Assembly (NCBI GenBank): GCA_001800315.1
Contig: MGVE01000008.1
Location: forward strand, 248,001-312,000
Direction of reading: 5' to 3'
DNA from: Elusimicrobia bacterium RIFOXYA2_FULL_47_53
GTDB taxonomy: Bacteria > Elusimicrobiota > Endomicrobiia > Endomicrobiales > XYA2-FULL-47-53
Length of the DNA stretch: 64,000 nt
Numbering within the stretch: the first letter of the stretch is position 1; each line of letters begins with the position of its first letter. Positions 18,659 through 26,792 of this stretch are shown here, in pieces. The position numbers and the translations under genes were made by a program. The notes beneath the pieces were generated by a model. It worked only from the letters and a program-made list of their open reading frames with translations. It was not told where the DNA came from and did not search any database.

Positions 18659-19117
18659 ATGGTTATGAAAAAAACTGAGTACTTAAAGGTCCGAAAAACA
18701 AAAATGCCGGATTTCATCATAAAAACTGCCGGCTGGCTTTTTCCCTATGTAATACCGAGCCAGTTGAGGATGTTTTTATTGAAGCTGATGGGCGTAAAAC
18801 TCGGAAAAAAAATCTATATCGGGCGCATGACGCTGATTGACGATAATTTTCCGGAATTGCTGACAATAGAGGACGATGTCATAATTTCATACGGATGCAT
18901 GATTTTCATGCATGACGCCTCAAAGCCGGACGATATGACGGTGGCCCCCGTTACCATAAAGAAGGGCGCTTATCTCGGGCTTGCGTCGCGGGTACTGCAG
19001 GGTGTAACTATCGGCGAGAATGCTGTTGTCGGAGCCTGCGCGCTTGTGACAAAAGATGTCGCTCCCGGGCAAACTGTTATCGGGATTCCGGCGCGCCCGA
19101 TTGAAAAAAAGATGTAA
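18659..19117 (+). CDS. Hexapeptide-repeat acyltransferase (left-handed beta helix)
   Basis: I choose the ATG at 18659 because GGGAGG lies seven bases upstream; an in-frame ATG at 18644 would place that site inside the gene. The 152-residue product has the repeated hexad pattern of LbH acyltransferases (VKLGKKIYIGRMTLID, LTIEDDVIISYGCMIFMHD, VTIKKGAYLGLASRVLQGVTIGENAVVGACALVTKDVAPG). The missing early part and short length match WcaF/CysE-like acetyltransferases that decorate surface sugars. Confidence 0.87.
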   Translation: MVMKKTEYLKVRKTKMPDFIIKTAGWLFPYVIPSQLRMFLLKLMGVKLGKKIYIGRMTLIDDNFPELLTIEDDVIISYGCMIFMHDASKPDDMTVAPVTIKKGAYLGLASRVLQGVTIGENAVVGACALVTKDVAPGQTVIGIPARPIEKKM

Positions 19118-19163
19118 GAATTTTGTTGTATGCGAAAAATATCGTGAGTTTTTGTTAATTATC

Positions 19164-19172
19164 TGCTATAAT
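19164..19172 (+). promoter_or_regulatory. Extended -10 promoter before the WbqC gene
   Basis: TGCTATAAT is a perfect TATAAT with an upstream TGN extension. No good -35 lies 17 bp upstream, which is usual for extended -10 promoters. The predicted start near 19179 leaves a leader of about 10 nt before the ATG at 19189. Confidence 0.5.
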
Positions 19173-19188
19173 TTCACTGGTAGCAACT

Positions 19189-19863
19189 ATGATTCTATCC
19201 GTACACCAACCACAATACCTGCCCTGGCTCGGCTATTTTGATAAAATAAAAAATAGCGACGCGTTCGTTTTTCTTGATAATGTCCAGTACAAAAAACGGG
19301 AATTCCAGAACCGCAACAGAATAAGAACCCGCGAAGGAAGCATGTGGCTTACGGTTCCCGTGATCTCAAAAGACCGCTTCTATCAGAAAATATCGGAAGT
19401 TCTAACTAACGGCGATACCGACTGGGCTAAAGAACACCTGAAAAGCATTGAATGCAACTATTCCAAGTCTGAATTTTTTCACAACTACATCACTGTGCTC
19501 AGGGACATCTACTCTAAGCGCTGGGAAAAACTCATAGACATAAACCTTGAATTCATTAATTTATTTCTCAAAACCTTTGAAATAAAAACACCCGTCTATT
19601 TTGAATCCACCCTTTCCGTTGAAACAACTTCCAGCCAGCGCATTATTGACATCTGCAGGAAAATGAAGGCCGACACTTATTTATCCGGACAGGGCGCCAG
19701 GGAATACATGGACGAGAATCTTTTTAAGGATAATAATATTAAAGTAATTTACCAGGACTTTAAGCATCCGCAATACAAACAGCAGTTTGAAGGTTTTGAG
19801 TCTCACCTCTCGGTGCTGGACTATCTTTTAAATAACGGGCCGAAACTCTGGCAGCAGCAATAA
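19189..19863 (+). CDS. WbqC family protein
   Basis: The 224-residue protein opens with the family hallmark LSVHQPQYLPWLGYFDKI and continues with AFVFLDNVQYKKREFQNRN, then ends in YQDFKHPQYKQQF and FESHLSVLDYLLNNG, all conserved in WbqC-like proteins (PF08889). Members are found in O-antigen and polysaccharide loci and are thought to take part in making unusual sugars, but no reaction is firmly assigned as far as I know. It starts a new transcript in front of the ExeA-like ATPase. Confidence 0.88.
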   Translation: MILSVHQPQYLPWLGYFDKIKNSDAFVFLDNVQYKKREFQNRNRIRTREGSMWLTVPVISKDRFYQKISEVLTNGDTDWAKEHLKSIECNYSKSEFFHNYITVLRDIYSKRWEKLIDINLEFINLFLKTFEIKTPVYFESTLSVETTSSQRIIDICRKMKADTYLSGQGAREYMDENLFKDNNIKVIYQDFKHPQYKQQFEGFESHLSVLDYLLNNGPKLWQQQ

Positions 19864-19872
19864 AGGCGGACA

Positions 19873-20667
19873 ATGTACGAATCCTACTGGAATTTTTCTG
19901 AAAAACCGTTTGAGAATACGCCTGACCCGCGTTTTCTGTATAATTCGCCCCAGCATGAAGAGGCGCTTAACAGGCTTCTTTATGTGGTAAAGGAAGGAAA
20001 AGGCGCGGGCCTTTTGACCGGCATATACGGCTGCGGTAAAACCCTGCTTGCCCGGGCCCTTATGAAGGAACTGGAAAGCTCGGTTTACAAGGTCGCGATA
20101 ATCTCAAACCCCAGGCTTGACGACATAGAACTGCTCAGGATGATAGCCTATAACCTCGGCGTAAATGATCCTCCGGTGAGAAAAGCCGACATACTTATCA
20201 CGCTTGAGCGGGTCCTGCAGAACAATTTGAACGACGGCAAAAAAACCGTGGTTGTAATTGACGAGGCGCATGCCATTGAGGACAAAAATATTTTTGAGGA
20301 AATCAGGCTGCTTTTGAATTTCCAGCACGAAAATAAATTTCTTCTTACCCTGCTTATTCTGGGCCAGCCGGAACTCAAAGACAAAGTGGAGGGCAACAAA
20401 CAGCTCAATCAGAGAATAGCGATGCGCTACTATCTGGAGGCCCTGAATCTCTCCGAGACTGAACATTATATAAAACACCGTTTAAAAGTAAGCGGCGGCA
20501 GCCAGGAGCTTTTTGAACCTGACGCTATAGCCCTGATACACGAGCGTTCCGGCGGTATACCGCGCAGAATTAATCAGATTTGCGATGTTTCGCTTCTAAC
20601 CGGTTTCGGCAGAGAAGCAAAATCCATCACCAGAGATATTGTAGACGAAACATTAAAGAGCTTATAG
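19873..20667 (+). CDS. ExeA-like AAA ATPase, polysaccharide-locus associated
   Basis: This 264-residue AAA protein shows MYESYWNFSEKPFENTPDP, the opening shared by ExeA/GspA and the ATPases of XrtA exopolysaccharide loci. It has Walker A GIYGCGKTLLARA, Walker B VVVIDEAHAI and a sensor region GGIPRRINQICD. No periplasmic peptidoglycan-binding domain follows. In XrtA-type loci such ATPases sit beside Wzz-kinase and SLBB genes, as here, but no exosortase gene is present in the window. Confidence 0.85.
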   Translation: MYESYWNFSEKPFENTPDPRFLYNSPQHEEALNRLLYVVKEGKGAGLLTGIYGCGKTLLARALMKELESSVYKVAIISNPRLDDIELLRMIAYNLGVNDPPVRKADILITLERVLQNNLNDGKKTVVVIDEAHAIEDKNIFEEIRLLLNFQHENKFLLTLLILGQPELKDKVEGNKQLNQRIAMRYYLEALNLSETEHYIKHRLKVSGGSQELFEPDAIALIHERSGGIPRRINQICDVSLLTGFGREAKSITRDIVDETLKSL

Positions 20668-20699
20668 CTCTATCCCGCTTTGAAGGGAGAGGAGAACAA

Positions 20700-21326
20700 A
20701 TGAAAATCGTAGCCATTGGAGCGCATCCGGACGACCTTGAATACGGCTGCGGGGGAACTCTCTACAAACTTTCAAAGGCTAAGCATGACATAAACCTTGT
20801 CGTTATGACCAGGGGTGAAATGGGCGGCGACCCGGACCTGCGCCAGAAAGAGCAGGAAAAAGTCGCCAAGATGCTCAACGCGAAACTTTACTGGGGCAGG
20901 TTCACGGATACCCAGGTTCCTCTTCAGAAGGAAACCATAAACACCATTGAGTTCTTCATAAAAAAAATAAAACCGGATCTTATTTTTGTAATGTTTCCCA
21001 ACGATACCCATCAGGACCACAGGGTTGTCTCTCAGGCGACCATGACCGCCACAAGGTATGTAAAAAATGTCCTGTTTTACGAAGTGCCCTCAACCGTGGA
21101 ATTTACTCCCGCCAGCATTTTCACCGACATTGAGCCGGTTCTGAATAAAAAGATGGAGATTTTAAAGGCTCACAAGTCTCAGGTTTTCGCGACGAGGGTC
21201 GCTGACCTTTCAATTCTTGAAACGGCCAGAGCCACGGCTCTCTTCAGGGGATTTCAAAACCGCACAAAATACGCCGAGGGCTTTGTTCCTTTAAGGTTCT
21301 CGCTGGATAACATAAATGGAATTTAA
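20700..21326 (+). CDS. PIG-L / LmbE family N-deacetylase
   Basis: The start is the ATG at 20700, directly behind GGAGAGGAG. The 208-residue product begins MKIVAIGAHPDDLEYGCGGTL and has the second zinc motif HQDHRVV, the two marks of the PIG-L fold (as in MshB and BshB1). These zinc enzymes remove acetyl groups from N-acetylglucosamine conjugates. It could act on the HexNAc-lipid made by the WecA-like enzyme encoded next (11-bp overlap), or on a bacillithiol-type precursor; no other thiol-synthesis gene is nearby. Confidence 0.9.
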   Translation: MKIVAIGAHPDDLEYGCGGTLYKLSKAKHDINLVVMTRGEMGGDPDLRQKEQEKVAKMLNAKLYWGRFTDTQVPLQKETINTIEFFIKKIKPDLIFVMFPNDTHQDHRVVSQATMTATRYVKNVLFYEVPSTVEFTPASIFTDIEPVLNKKMEILKAHKSQVFATRVADLSILETARATALFRGFQNRTKYAEGFVPLRFSLDNINGI

Positions 21327-22449
21327 ATCAAAACCTTTCAGGATTATTTCTTATGTTTTGATGATCCTTGTGCTTGCTTTCCTTCTGCAGCCGAGCGGCG
21401 GCACCTGGACCTGGCTGCATGATGTGCGCTGGTTTTATGTCCTGATCCTGTCTTTTATTCTCGCTTATGTTATTACTCCGATAGCGATTAAAGCCGCGTG
21501 GCGGCTTAAACTGCTTGATATGCCCAACGAGAGAAAAATTCACTCCGTTCCCATCCCAAGGGTCGGGGGCATAGCCATAGTGCTGGCGGTCATTGTTGCC
21601 ACGGCAAGGAATTTTCAGTTTTCAAGCGAGTTGACCGGCCTGGTAATTGGAAGCTCAATAATTTATCTTATCGGGCTTATTGACGATATTAAACCGCTTT
21701 CCGCTTCTCTGCGCCTGGCCGCCCAGGTTATCGCCTGCGTCATAGTTATTAAAAGCGGCGTTGTCCTTAATACTCTTCCTCTGGGATTTCCGGGCGGACA
21801 TATTATTGAGATCATACTTACCGCCTTCTGGCTTATAGGCATAGCCAACGCGATTAATTTTTTAGACGGCGTTGACGGCCTCGCGACCGGCATGGTGGCG
21901 ATCTCCGCGCTTTTGTTCTTTATGATAGCCTGGCCCACAAGACAGAGTTATCTTGCCTATCTGACTATCGCCCTGGCAGGGGCGAGCCTCGGTTTTCTGC
22001 CTTACAATTACAAACCGGCGAGGATATTTCTCGGAGACGCCGGCGCCACCTTTATGGGATTCCTTCTGGCCGGCCTTGCCGTCATGGGCTCCTGGGCCTA
22101 TAATAACCCCATGGTCGCCATCTCAACCCCTCTTCTTATCCTGGGTATTCCGATTTTTGATATGATTTACACGACCATATCCCGAGTAAAAAACGGCTCC
22201 GTCCGCAATGTTAAAGAATGGCTGGAATACGCCGGTAAGGACCATTTTCATCACAGGCTCATGAAGCTTGGTTTTTCCGAGAAGAAAACCGTTATTTTCA
22301 TCTGGGGGTTAAACCTCTGCCTCGGTTTGGGATCGCTGGTCATCAGAGACTCCGGCGTCAAAGGTTCAATACTTCTGCTCGTGCAATCTGTGATTATTTT
22401 TCTCATGATAGTCGTGCTCATGCTTTCGGGGCGCGAAATTAAGGTTTAA
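21316..22449 (+). CDS. WecA/MraY-family polyprenyl-phosphate sugar-1-phosphate transferase
   Basis: The 377-residue protein has about 11 membrane segments and the family loops: NERKIHSVPIPRVGG, GLIDDIKPLS, NAINFLDGVDGLATG, RIFLGDAGATFMG and HFHHRLMKLGFS. The DD and NxxNxxDGxDGLA motifs bind magnesium and the sugar nucleotide, and the HxHH motif is typical of the WecA branch. It would start glycan assembly by moving HexNAc-1-phosphate to undecaprenyl phosphate. Confidence 0.93.
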   Translation: MEFKSKPFRIISYVLMILVLAFLLQPSGGTWTWLHDVRWFYVLILSFILAYVITPIAIKAAWRLKLLDMPNERKIHSVPIPRVGGIAIVLAVIVATARNFQFSSELTGLVIGSSIIYLIGLIDDIKPLSASLRLAAQVIACVIVIKSGVVLNTLPLGFPGGHIIEIILTAFWLIGIANAINFLDGVDGLATGMVAISALLFFMIAWPTRQSYLAYLTIALAGASLGFLPYNYKPARIFLGDAGATFMGFLLAGLAVMGSWAYNNPMVAISTPLLILGIPIFDMIYTTISRVKNGSVRNVKEWLEYAGKDHFHHRLMKLGFSEKKTVIFIWGLNLCLGLGSLVIRDSGVKGSILLLVQSVIIFLMIVVLMLSGREIKV

Positions 22450-22451
22450 AA

Positions 22452-23213
22452 ATGACAAAACGCCGCAAAATACTGCTGTTTTCAGTTTTGCTTTCCGCGT
22501 CGGTTTATCAGGCCGGCTGGGCAAGAATAAACCTGCTGGAACCCTGGTTCCCGGGCCAGGACACGAAAATAGCCGAAGAAACATCAAGCCAGTTTATTGC
22601 TTCCTTTATTTCGGGCGACGAACTATGGGAACTCCCGCTTCAGTATTCTATAGTTCCGGGCCCAAAATACGAGATTGGGGCGAGGTGGTCCTTAAAATCC
22701 GTCGCGGGCAGGGCGGGCATAAGCGATATTCTGCTCGGCGCCAAGTTCAAGCTTATGGATGAAACATCATCCAAGCCTTCAATAATCGGTGAGACGGCGC
22801 TTTCACTCCCGTCGGGAGACTACACAAGGGGCCTCGGGACCGGGGGAATCGGGCTTCTGCTGAACTGGGCTCTTGAAAAAAAACTTCGCCGCTACACGGG
22901 GTATCTTGGCCTTGGCATTCAGCTTAACACGGAGAATCCTGACCGGGTGCAGCAGGGAAATACCTTTTTCTACCATTTTGGGGCAAGCTGGCCCTATCGC
23001 GAACTTTTCAGGCTGCACGCCGAGTTTAAGGGGTTCATGCACTCGCCTCTGAAAGCGCAGGGTGTAAGCGTGGGATCCACAGTTCAGGAATTTTACCTGG
23101 CGCCCGGTTTGAATTATAAGCTTGACGCAAGACATACTTTGTCCTGCTCGGTGCTTATTGGCATGACACCCGAATCGGACAGGCTGGGCCTCATTGCAAG
23201 CATTAATTTTTAG
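22452..23213 (+). CDS. Putative outer-membrane beta-barrel protein
   Basis: This 253-residue protein has a signal peptide (cleavage near QAGWA-RI) followed by alternating amphipathic strands and a terminal strand ending in LIASINF, with Phe as the last residue, as in outer-membrane barrels. Phrases such as GETALSLPSGDYTRG and LNTENP recall the Phenol_MetA_deg/transporter-like barrel group. It starts three bases after the WecA-like gene, so it may be the outer-membrane member of the polysaccharide locus. The family call is tentative. Confidence 0.68.
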   Translation: MTKRRKILLFSVLLSASVYQAGWARINLLEPWFPGQDTKIAEETSSQFIASFISGDELWELPLQYSIVPGPKYEIGARWSLKSVAGRAGISDILLGAKFKLMDETSSKPSIIGETALSLPSGDYTRGLGTGGIGLLLNWALEKKLRRYTGYLGLGIQLNTENPDRVQQGNTFFYHFGASWPYRELFRLHAEFKGFMHSPLKAQGVSVGSTVQEFYLAPGLNYKLDARHTLSCSVLIGMTPESDRLGLIASINF

Positions 23214-23272
23214 ATCCGCCGTCATAATCGCCGCAGCACGCGAGCACAATACTGATTTAAAGGGAGCCCACG

Positions 23273-24574
23273 ATGAAAACATTCGTGCTTGACACAAATG
23301 TTCTGATACACGATCCCGAGTCAATACACTCTTTCGGAAATAATAAGGTAGTCATTCCCATGGCTGTGATTGAGGAGCTTGACGGCTTTAAGCACCTCAA
23401 CGACGAAAGAGGCAGAAGCGCCCGCCTGGTATCCAGGATGCTTGATGCCCTTAGAACCAAAGGAAGGCTTTTTGAAGGCGTCAAGCTTAAAGGCGGCGGC
23501 ACGCTTGTTATTGAGCTTCAGTACCAGACCGACCTGCCCAACGGATTTATGACCTCGCAGGTTGACCACAGACTGCTGGGCATCGCGCTCCTGCTGCAGA
23601 AAAAGGGCGAGAAGGTATTTTTTATCACAAAAGACATAAACCTCAGGATAAAGGCCGAAGCTATAGGCCTTGAGGCGCAGGACTACGAAAAATCCAAAGT
23701 TAAGGTTGAAGAGCTCTACACCGGCTGGCGCGAAGTGCCGGTCGCGGGCAAAATGATTGACACCTTTTATAAAGACCAGAAACTCGTTTTAAAAGACATG
23801 CCATTTTTCCCGAACGAGGGCGTCTTGCTTAAAGACGAAGCCAACGCCTCCAAAAGCGCGCTGGCCAAATACAACTCCCAGAAGAAAGCCCTTATACCGC
23901 TGTTTCATTTAAACTCTGTGCCCTGGGGCCTTAAGGCGCACAATACCGAGCAGCGTTTCGCCATTGAACTGCTTTTGTGCAATGATGTGAGCCTCGTGAC
24001 GCTTATCGGGGTGCCGGGCGCGGGTAAAACCCTGCTCTCGCTTGCCTGCGGACTTCAGAAAACTGTTGAGGAAAAACAGTTCAGGCGCCTTTTCATAGCA
24101 AGGCCCATTATCCCCGTAGGCCGGGATATCGGCTATCTGCCCGGCTCTAAAGAAGAAAAACTGACTTCCTGGATGGGAGCCATACACGACAACCTTGAAT
24201 ATCTCATAGACCATACTCACCCCGACGAAAAAACCGAAGAAAAGATCCAGTATTTCTTTGAAACCGGCAAGATAGAGATAGAGTCGCTTACCTATATCCG
24301 CGGGCGCTCGCTCCCGAGCCAGTACATAATAATAGATGACGCCCAGAACCTGACGCCGCACGAAATCAAAACAATTATTTCGCGCGCCGGCGACGGAACA
24401 AAGATTATTCTGACGGGAGACCCCTATCAGATTGACAACCCTTACTTAGACGCCTCGTCAAACGGGCTTACATACCTCGTAGAAAGGTTTAAAGGCCAGG
24501 ATATTTTCGGCCATCTTACATTTACCAAAAGCGAAAGGAGCAGCCTCGCGGCAATGGCATCAGAACTGCTGTGA
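23273..24574 (+). CDS. PIN domain-PhoH fusion ATPase
   Basis: The 433-residue product combines an N-terminal PIN ribonuclease domain (residues 1-140; TFVLDTNVLIHDP, VIPMAVIEELDGFK, KDINLRIKAEAIG) with a PhoH ATPase domain (about 215-433; GVPGAGKTLLSLACG, IIIDDAQNLTPHEIKT, LTGDPYQIDNPYL). This is the architecture of PhoH2/YlaK proteins, thought to be RNA-unwinding and cleaving enzymes. It has no evident link to the glycan genes around it. Confidence 0.94.
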   Translation: MKTFVLDTNVLIHDPESIHSFGNNKVVIPMAVIEELDGFKHLNDERGRSARLVSRMLDALRTKGRLFEGVKLKGGGTLVIELQYQTDLPNGFMTSQVDHRLLGIALLLQKKGEKVFFITKDINLRIKAEAIGLEAQDYEKSKVKVEELYTGWREVPVAGKMIDTFYKDQKLVLKDMPFFPNEGVLLKDEANASKSALAKYNSQKKALIPLFHLNSVPWGLKAHNTEQRFAIELLLCNDVSLVTLIGVPGAGKTLLSLACGLQKTVEEKQFRRLFIARPIIPVGRDIGYLPGSKEEKLTSWMGAIHDNLEYLIDHTHPDEKTEEKIQYFFETGKIEIESLTYIRGRSLPSQYIIIDDAQNLTPHEIKTIISRAGDGTKIILTGDPYQIDNPYLDASSNGLTYLVERFKGQDIFGHLTFTKSERSSLAAMASELL

Positions 24575-24643
24575 CGCGCGGGCGCGGCTTATAGCGCCTG
24601 CGGCCTTAGTTACAGCTTTACTGCCGCATTGCCGGAACAATCT

Positions 24644-25501
24644 ATGCCAAATTCAAAAAAATATGTGGACTTGCATGTGCACACGAATTATTCGGACGGT
24701 TCATTTTCACCCACAGAGGCGGTGCAGTACGCGAAACACGCGGGCCTTGCGGCAATAAGCATAACGGACCATGATATTACTGACGGCATACCCGAAGCCC
24801 TCGCGGAAGGGGAGAAGTGCGGGGTGGAGATTATCCCCGGCATTGAGCTTTCCGCCGAAACCAACGGCCCCAATAAAGCGGAGATACACATCCTGGGCTA
24901 CTATATAGACATTGAAAACGCGGCCCTGCAGAATGTGCTTAAAAAATTCAGAGACGCGAGGGAAACCCGGGCGCAGGAAATAACGGGCAAACTTAAGGCC
25001 TCCGGTATAGAAGTAAACGCCGAACGCCTTGCCAGAATATCGGGAAACGGAACTATAGGCCGCCTGCACTTCGCCAGGGCGATGGTGGAAGACGGCATAG
25101 TCAGGACTATTTCGGAAGCCTTTCAGCGCTTCCTGGGTTACGATAAACCCGCGTATGTTCCCAAGCTTTCCTTTGAACCGAAAGAAGCCCTGGAGCTTAT
25201 CAATTCAAGCGGCGGAATTCCCGTAATCGCTCATCCCATGTATGTTTACTATAAAAACGAAAATATCATCAATGAACTTGTCCCTCTCGGCCTTAAGGGC
25301 ATAGAGGTCTGGCACAGCAGGCACTCCAATTCCGCGGTAAAAACTTTTTCCGACCTCGCGTTTGAAATGGGCCTTGTTTCCACCGGCGGTTCGGACTGCC
25401 ACGGCAGGTTTGAAGACGACCCGGCCGTAATGGGGAAAATAAAAGTGCCTTACAGCGCCGTAGAAGCCCTGAAAAAATTAAAACAAAAGATAAACGCCTA
25501 G
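24644..25501 (+). CDS. PHP-domain phosphatase (TrpH/YciV-like)
   Basis: I take the ATG at 24644; an upstream in-frame TTG at 24629 is less likely. The 285-residue protein has a full PHP set: VDLHVHTNYSDGS, SITDHDITDG, PGIELSAE, HILGYY, PVIAHPMY, and a terminal GGSDCHGRFED. This pattern is that of the YciV/RNase AM group, which cleaves 3',5'-nucleoside bisphosphates and RNA 5' ends. Unlike the PHP protein at 17198 it has no membrane segment or signal peptide. Confidence 0.88.
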   Translation: MPNSKKYVDLHVHTNYSDGSFSPTEAVQYAKHAGLAAISITDHDITDGIPEALAEGEKCGVEIIPGIELSAETNGPNKAEIHILGYYIDIENAALQNVLKKFRDARETRAQEITGKLKASGIEVNAERLARISGNGTIGRLHFARAMVEDGIVRTISEAFQRFLGYDKPAYVPKLSFEPKEALELINSSGGIPVIAHPMYVYYKNENIINELVPLGLKGIEVWHSRHSNSAVKTFSDLAFEMGLVSTGGSDCHGRFEDDPAVMGKIKVPYSAVEALKKLKQKINA

Positions 25502-25556
25502 CCCCCTAATTCCCCGAACTACCCGTTTATCATTAAAAAAAATCTATCAGACTGCC

Positions 25557-25585
25557 TTGTTTTGGGCTCCCGATTTTTATAGAAT
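25557..25585 (+). promoter_or_regulatory. Promoter of the LolD/MacB-like ABC operon
   Basis: TTGTTT (25557-25562) and TAGAAT (25580-25585) have a 17-bp spacer. A start near 25592 gives a leader of about 33 nt before the GTG at 25625. Confidence 0.55.
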
Positions 25586-25624
25586 TGCTGTGTTAGGTGC
25601 CTGACAACTATTGAGGAGAATTCC

Positions 25625-26302
25625 GTGAGTATAATTGAAATTAAAGGATTGAAAAAAGACTACCCGCTTGGCGACACGAAAGTGCACGCCCTGCGCGGAG
25701 TGGACCTTTCCATCAACGAAGGCGATTTTATGAGCATAATCGGACCTTCCGGCAGCGGCAAAACCACGCTTCTCAACATTATAGGATGCATTGACTTCGC
25801 CACGGAGGGAAGCGTGATGGTCGGCGGCCACGAAATAACGGCTTTAAATGACCGGCAGATTACGGATATCCGTCTAAACAAAATCGGTTTCATATTCCAG
25901 ACCTTTAACCTGATTCCGGTTTTAAACATTATTGAAAATGTGGAGTTTCCTCTGCTGCTTATGAAAAAGCACTCCGCCTCAGAGGTAAGAAAAAGAGCAG
26001 AAAAGCTTATTTCCGAAGTGGGCTTAAGCGAGTTCGCCAGGCACCGCCCCGCCGAGCTTTCCGGAGGCCAAAGGCAGCGTGTCGCCATAGCGAGGGCTCT
26101 TGTCACAAATCCGGATATAGTGCTTGCCGATGAGCCTACCGCGAACCTGGATTCTGTGACTGGCGATCAGATATTGTCTCTTATGCGGGAAATGAATAAA
26201 ATTGAGAAAACAACTTTTGTATTTTCAACTCACGACCAGAATGTGTTAAAGTACGCCAACAACATCACCAAAATCAAAGATGGCCGCTGCGCGACTGAAT
26301 AA
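25625..26302 (+). CDS. LolD/MacB-type ABC transporter ATPase
   Basis: The GTG start has GAGGAG six bases upstream. The 225-residue ATPase shows Walker A GPSGSGKTT, Q-loop FIFQTFNLIPVL, signature LSGGQRQRVAIARA and Walker B IVLADEPTANLDS, with DRQITDIRLNKIGF typical of the LolD/MacB/FtsE branch. It should drive the two FtsX-type permeases downstream. Its last codons (GRCATE) and stop lie inside the first copy of a 60-bp tandem repeat. Confidence 0.93.
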   Translation: MSIIEIKGLKKDYPLGDTKVHALRGVDLSINEGDFMSIIGPSGSGKTTLLNIIGCIDFATEGSVMVGGHEITALNDRQITDIRLNKIGFIFQTFNLIPVLNIIENVEFPLLLMKKHSASEVRKRAEKLISEVGLSEFARHRPAELSGGQRQRVAIARALVTNPDIVLADEPTANLDSVTGDQILSLMREMNKIEKTTFVFSTHDQNVLKYANNITKIKDGRCATE

Positions 26303-26550
26303 GGAGCGCGTGATAGCGGCGGACGCGAGTCAGTGAGCGGCCTTCGCTGCGCGACTGAATAAGGAGCGCGAGACAGCGGCGGACGCGAGTCAGTGAGCGG
26401 CCTTCGCTGCGCGACTGAATAACGAGCGCGAGACAGCGGCGGACGCGAGTCAGTGAGCGGCCTTCGCTGCGCGAGGAATAACGAGCGCGAGACAGCGGCG
26501 GACGCGAGTCAGTGAGCGGCCTTCGCTGCGCGACTGAATAAGGATATTTA
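26285..26550 (+). repeat. 60-bp tandem repeat, 4.4 copies, starting inside the ABC ATPase gene
   Basis: Units begin CGCTGCGCGACTGAATAA and end GTCAGTGAGCGGCCTT. Copies span 26285-26344, 26345-26404, 26405-26464 and 26465-26523 (59 bp, one deletion), with a 27-bp partial copy at 26524-26550. Differences between units are only a few bases. The first unit supplies the final codons and TAA of the upstream gene. GACTGA and TCAGTG within each unit form imperfect inverted repeats. Confidence 0.95.
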
Positions 26551-26582
26551 GAATTGTGTCAATTGAAAAACCCTAAAGAATG

Positions 26583-26695
26583 CCCTGTCATTGCGATCTC
26601 CCGCAGGGAGAGAAGCAATCTCGCTTTTTCGTCGGAAACGACGAGATTGCTTCGTCGTTTCACTCCTCGCAAAGACGGCCCGAAAGATTTTTCAA
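26583..26695 (+). repeat. Interspersed palindromic repeat (CATTGCGA / TCGCAAAGAC type)
   Basis: The segment reads CATTGCGATCTCCCGCAGGG, then GAAGCAATCTCG, a CGTCGGAAACGACG hairpin, CGAGATTGCTTC and CTCCTCGCAAAGAC, so it folds back on itself. A related copy lies at 58835-58915 inside the giant FG-GAP reading frame. The rest of the 26303-26792 gap holds the tandem repeat and about 100 bases with no feature I can see. Confidence 0.75.
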
Positions 26696-26792
26696 TTGAC
26701 TCAAATTACAAAACAGGTTTGTCATGCCGGAAATCTGTTGTCCGGCATCCACAACAAAGCCGTTTATGAATGACTTTTTGAAAAGGTTATAA

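Noticed and set aside
24575-24628. GCGGGCGC / GCGCCTGC hairpin after the PhoH gene as a terminator
   Set aside because: No T-run follows; it may simply be a GC-rich inverted repeat.
26554-26773. Short frames between the ABC ATPase and permease genes
   Set aside because: They read through a palindromic interspersed repeat and show no protein-like composition.
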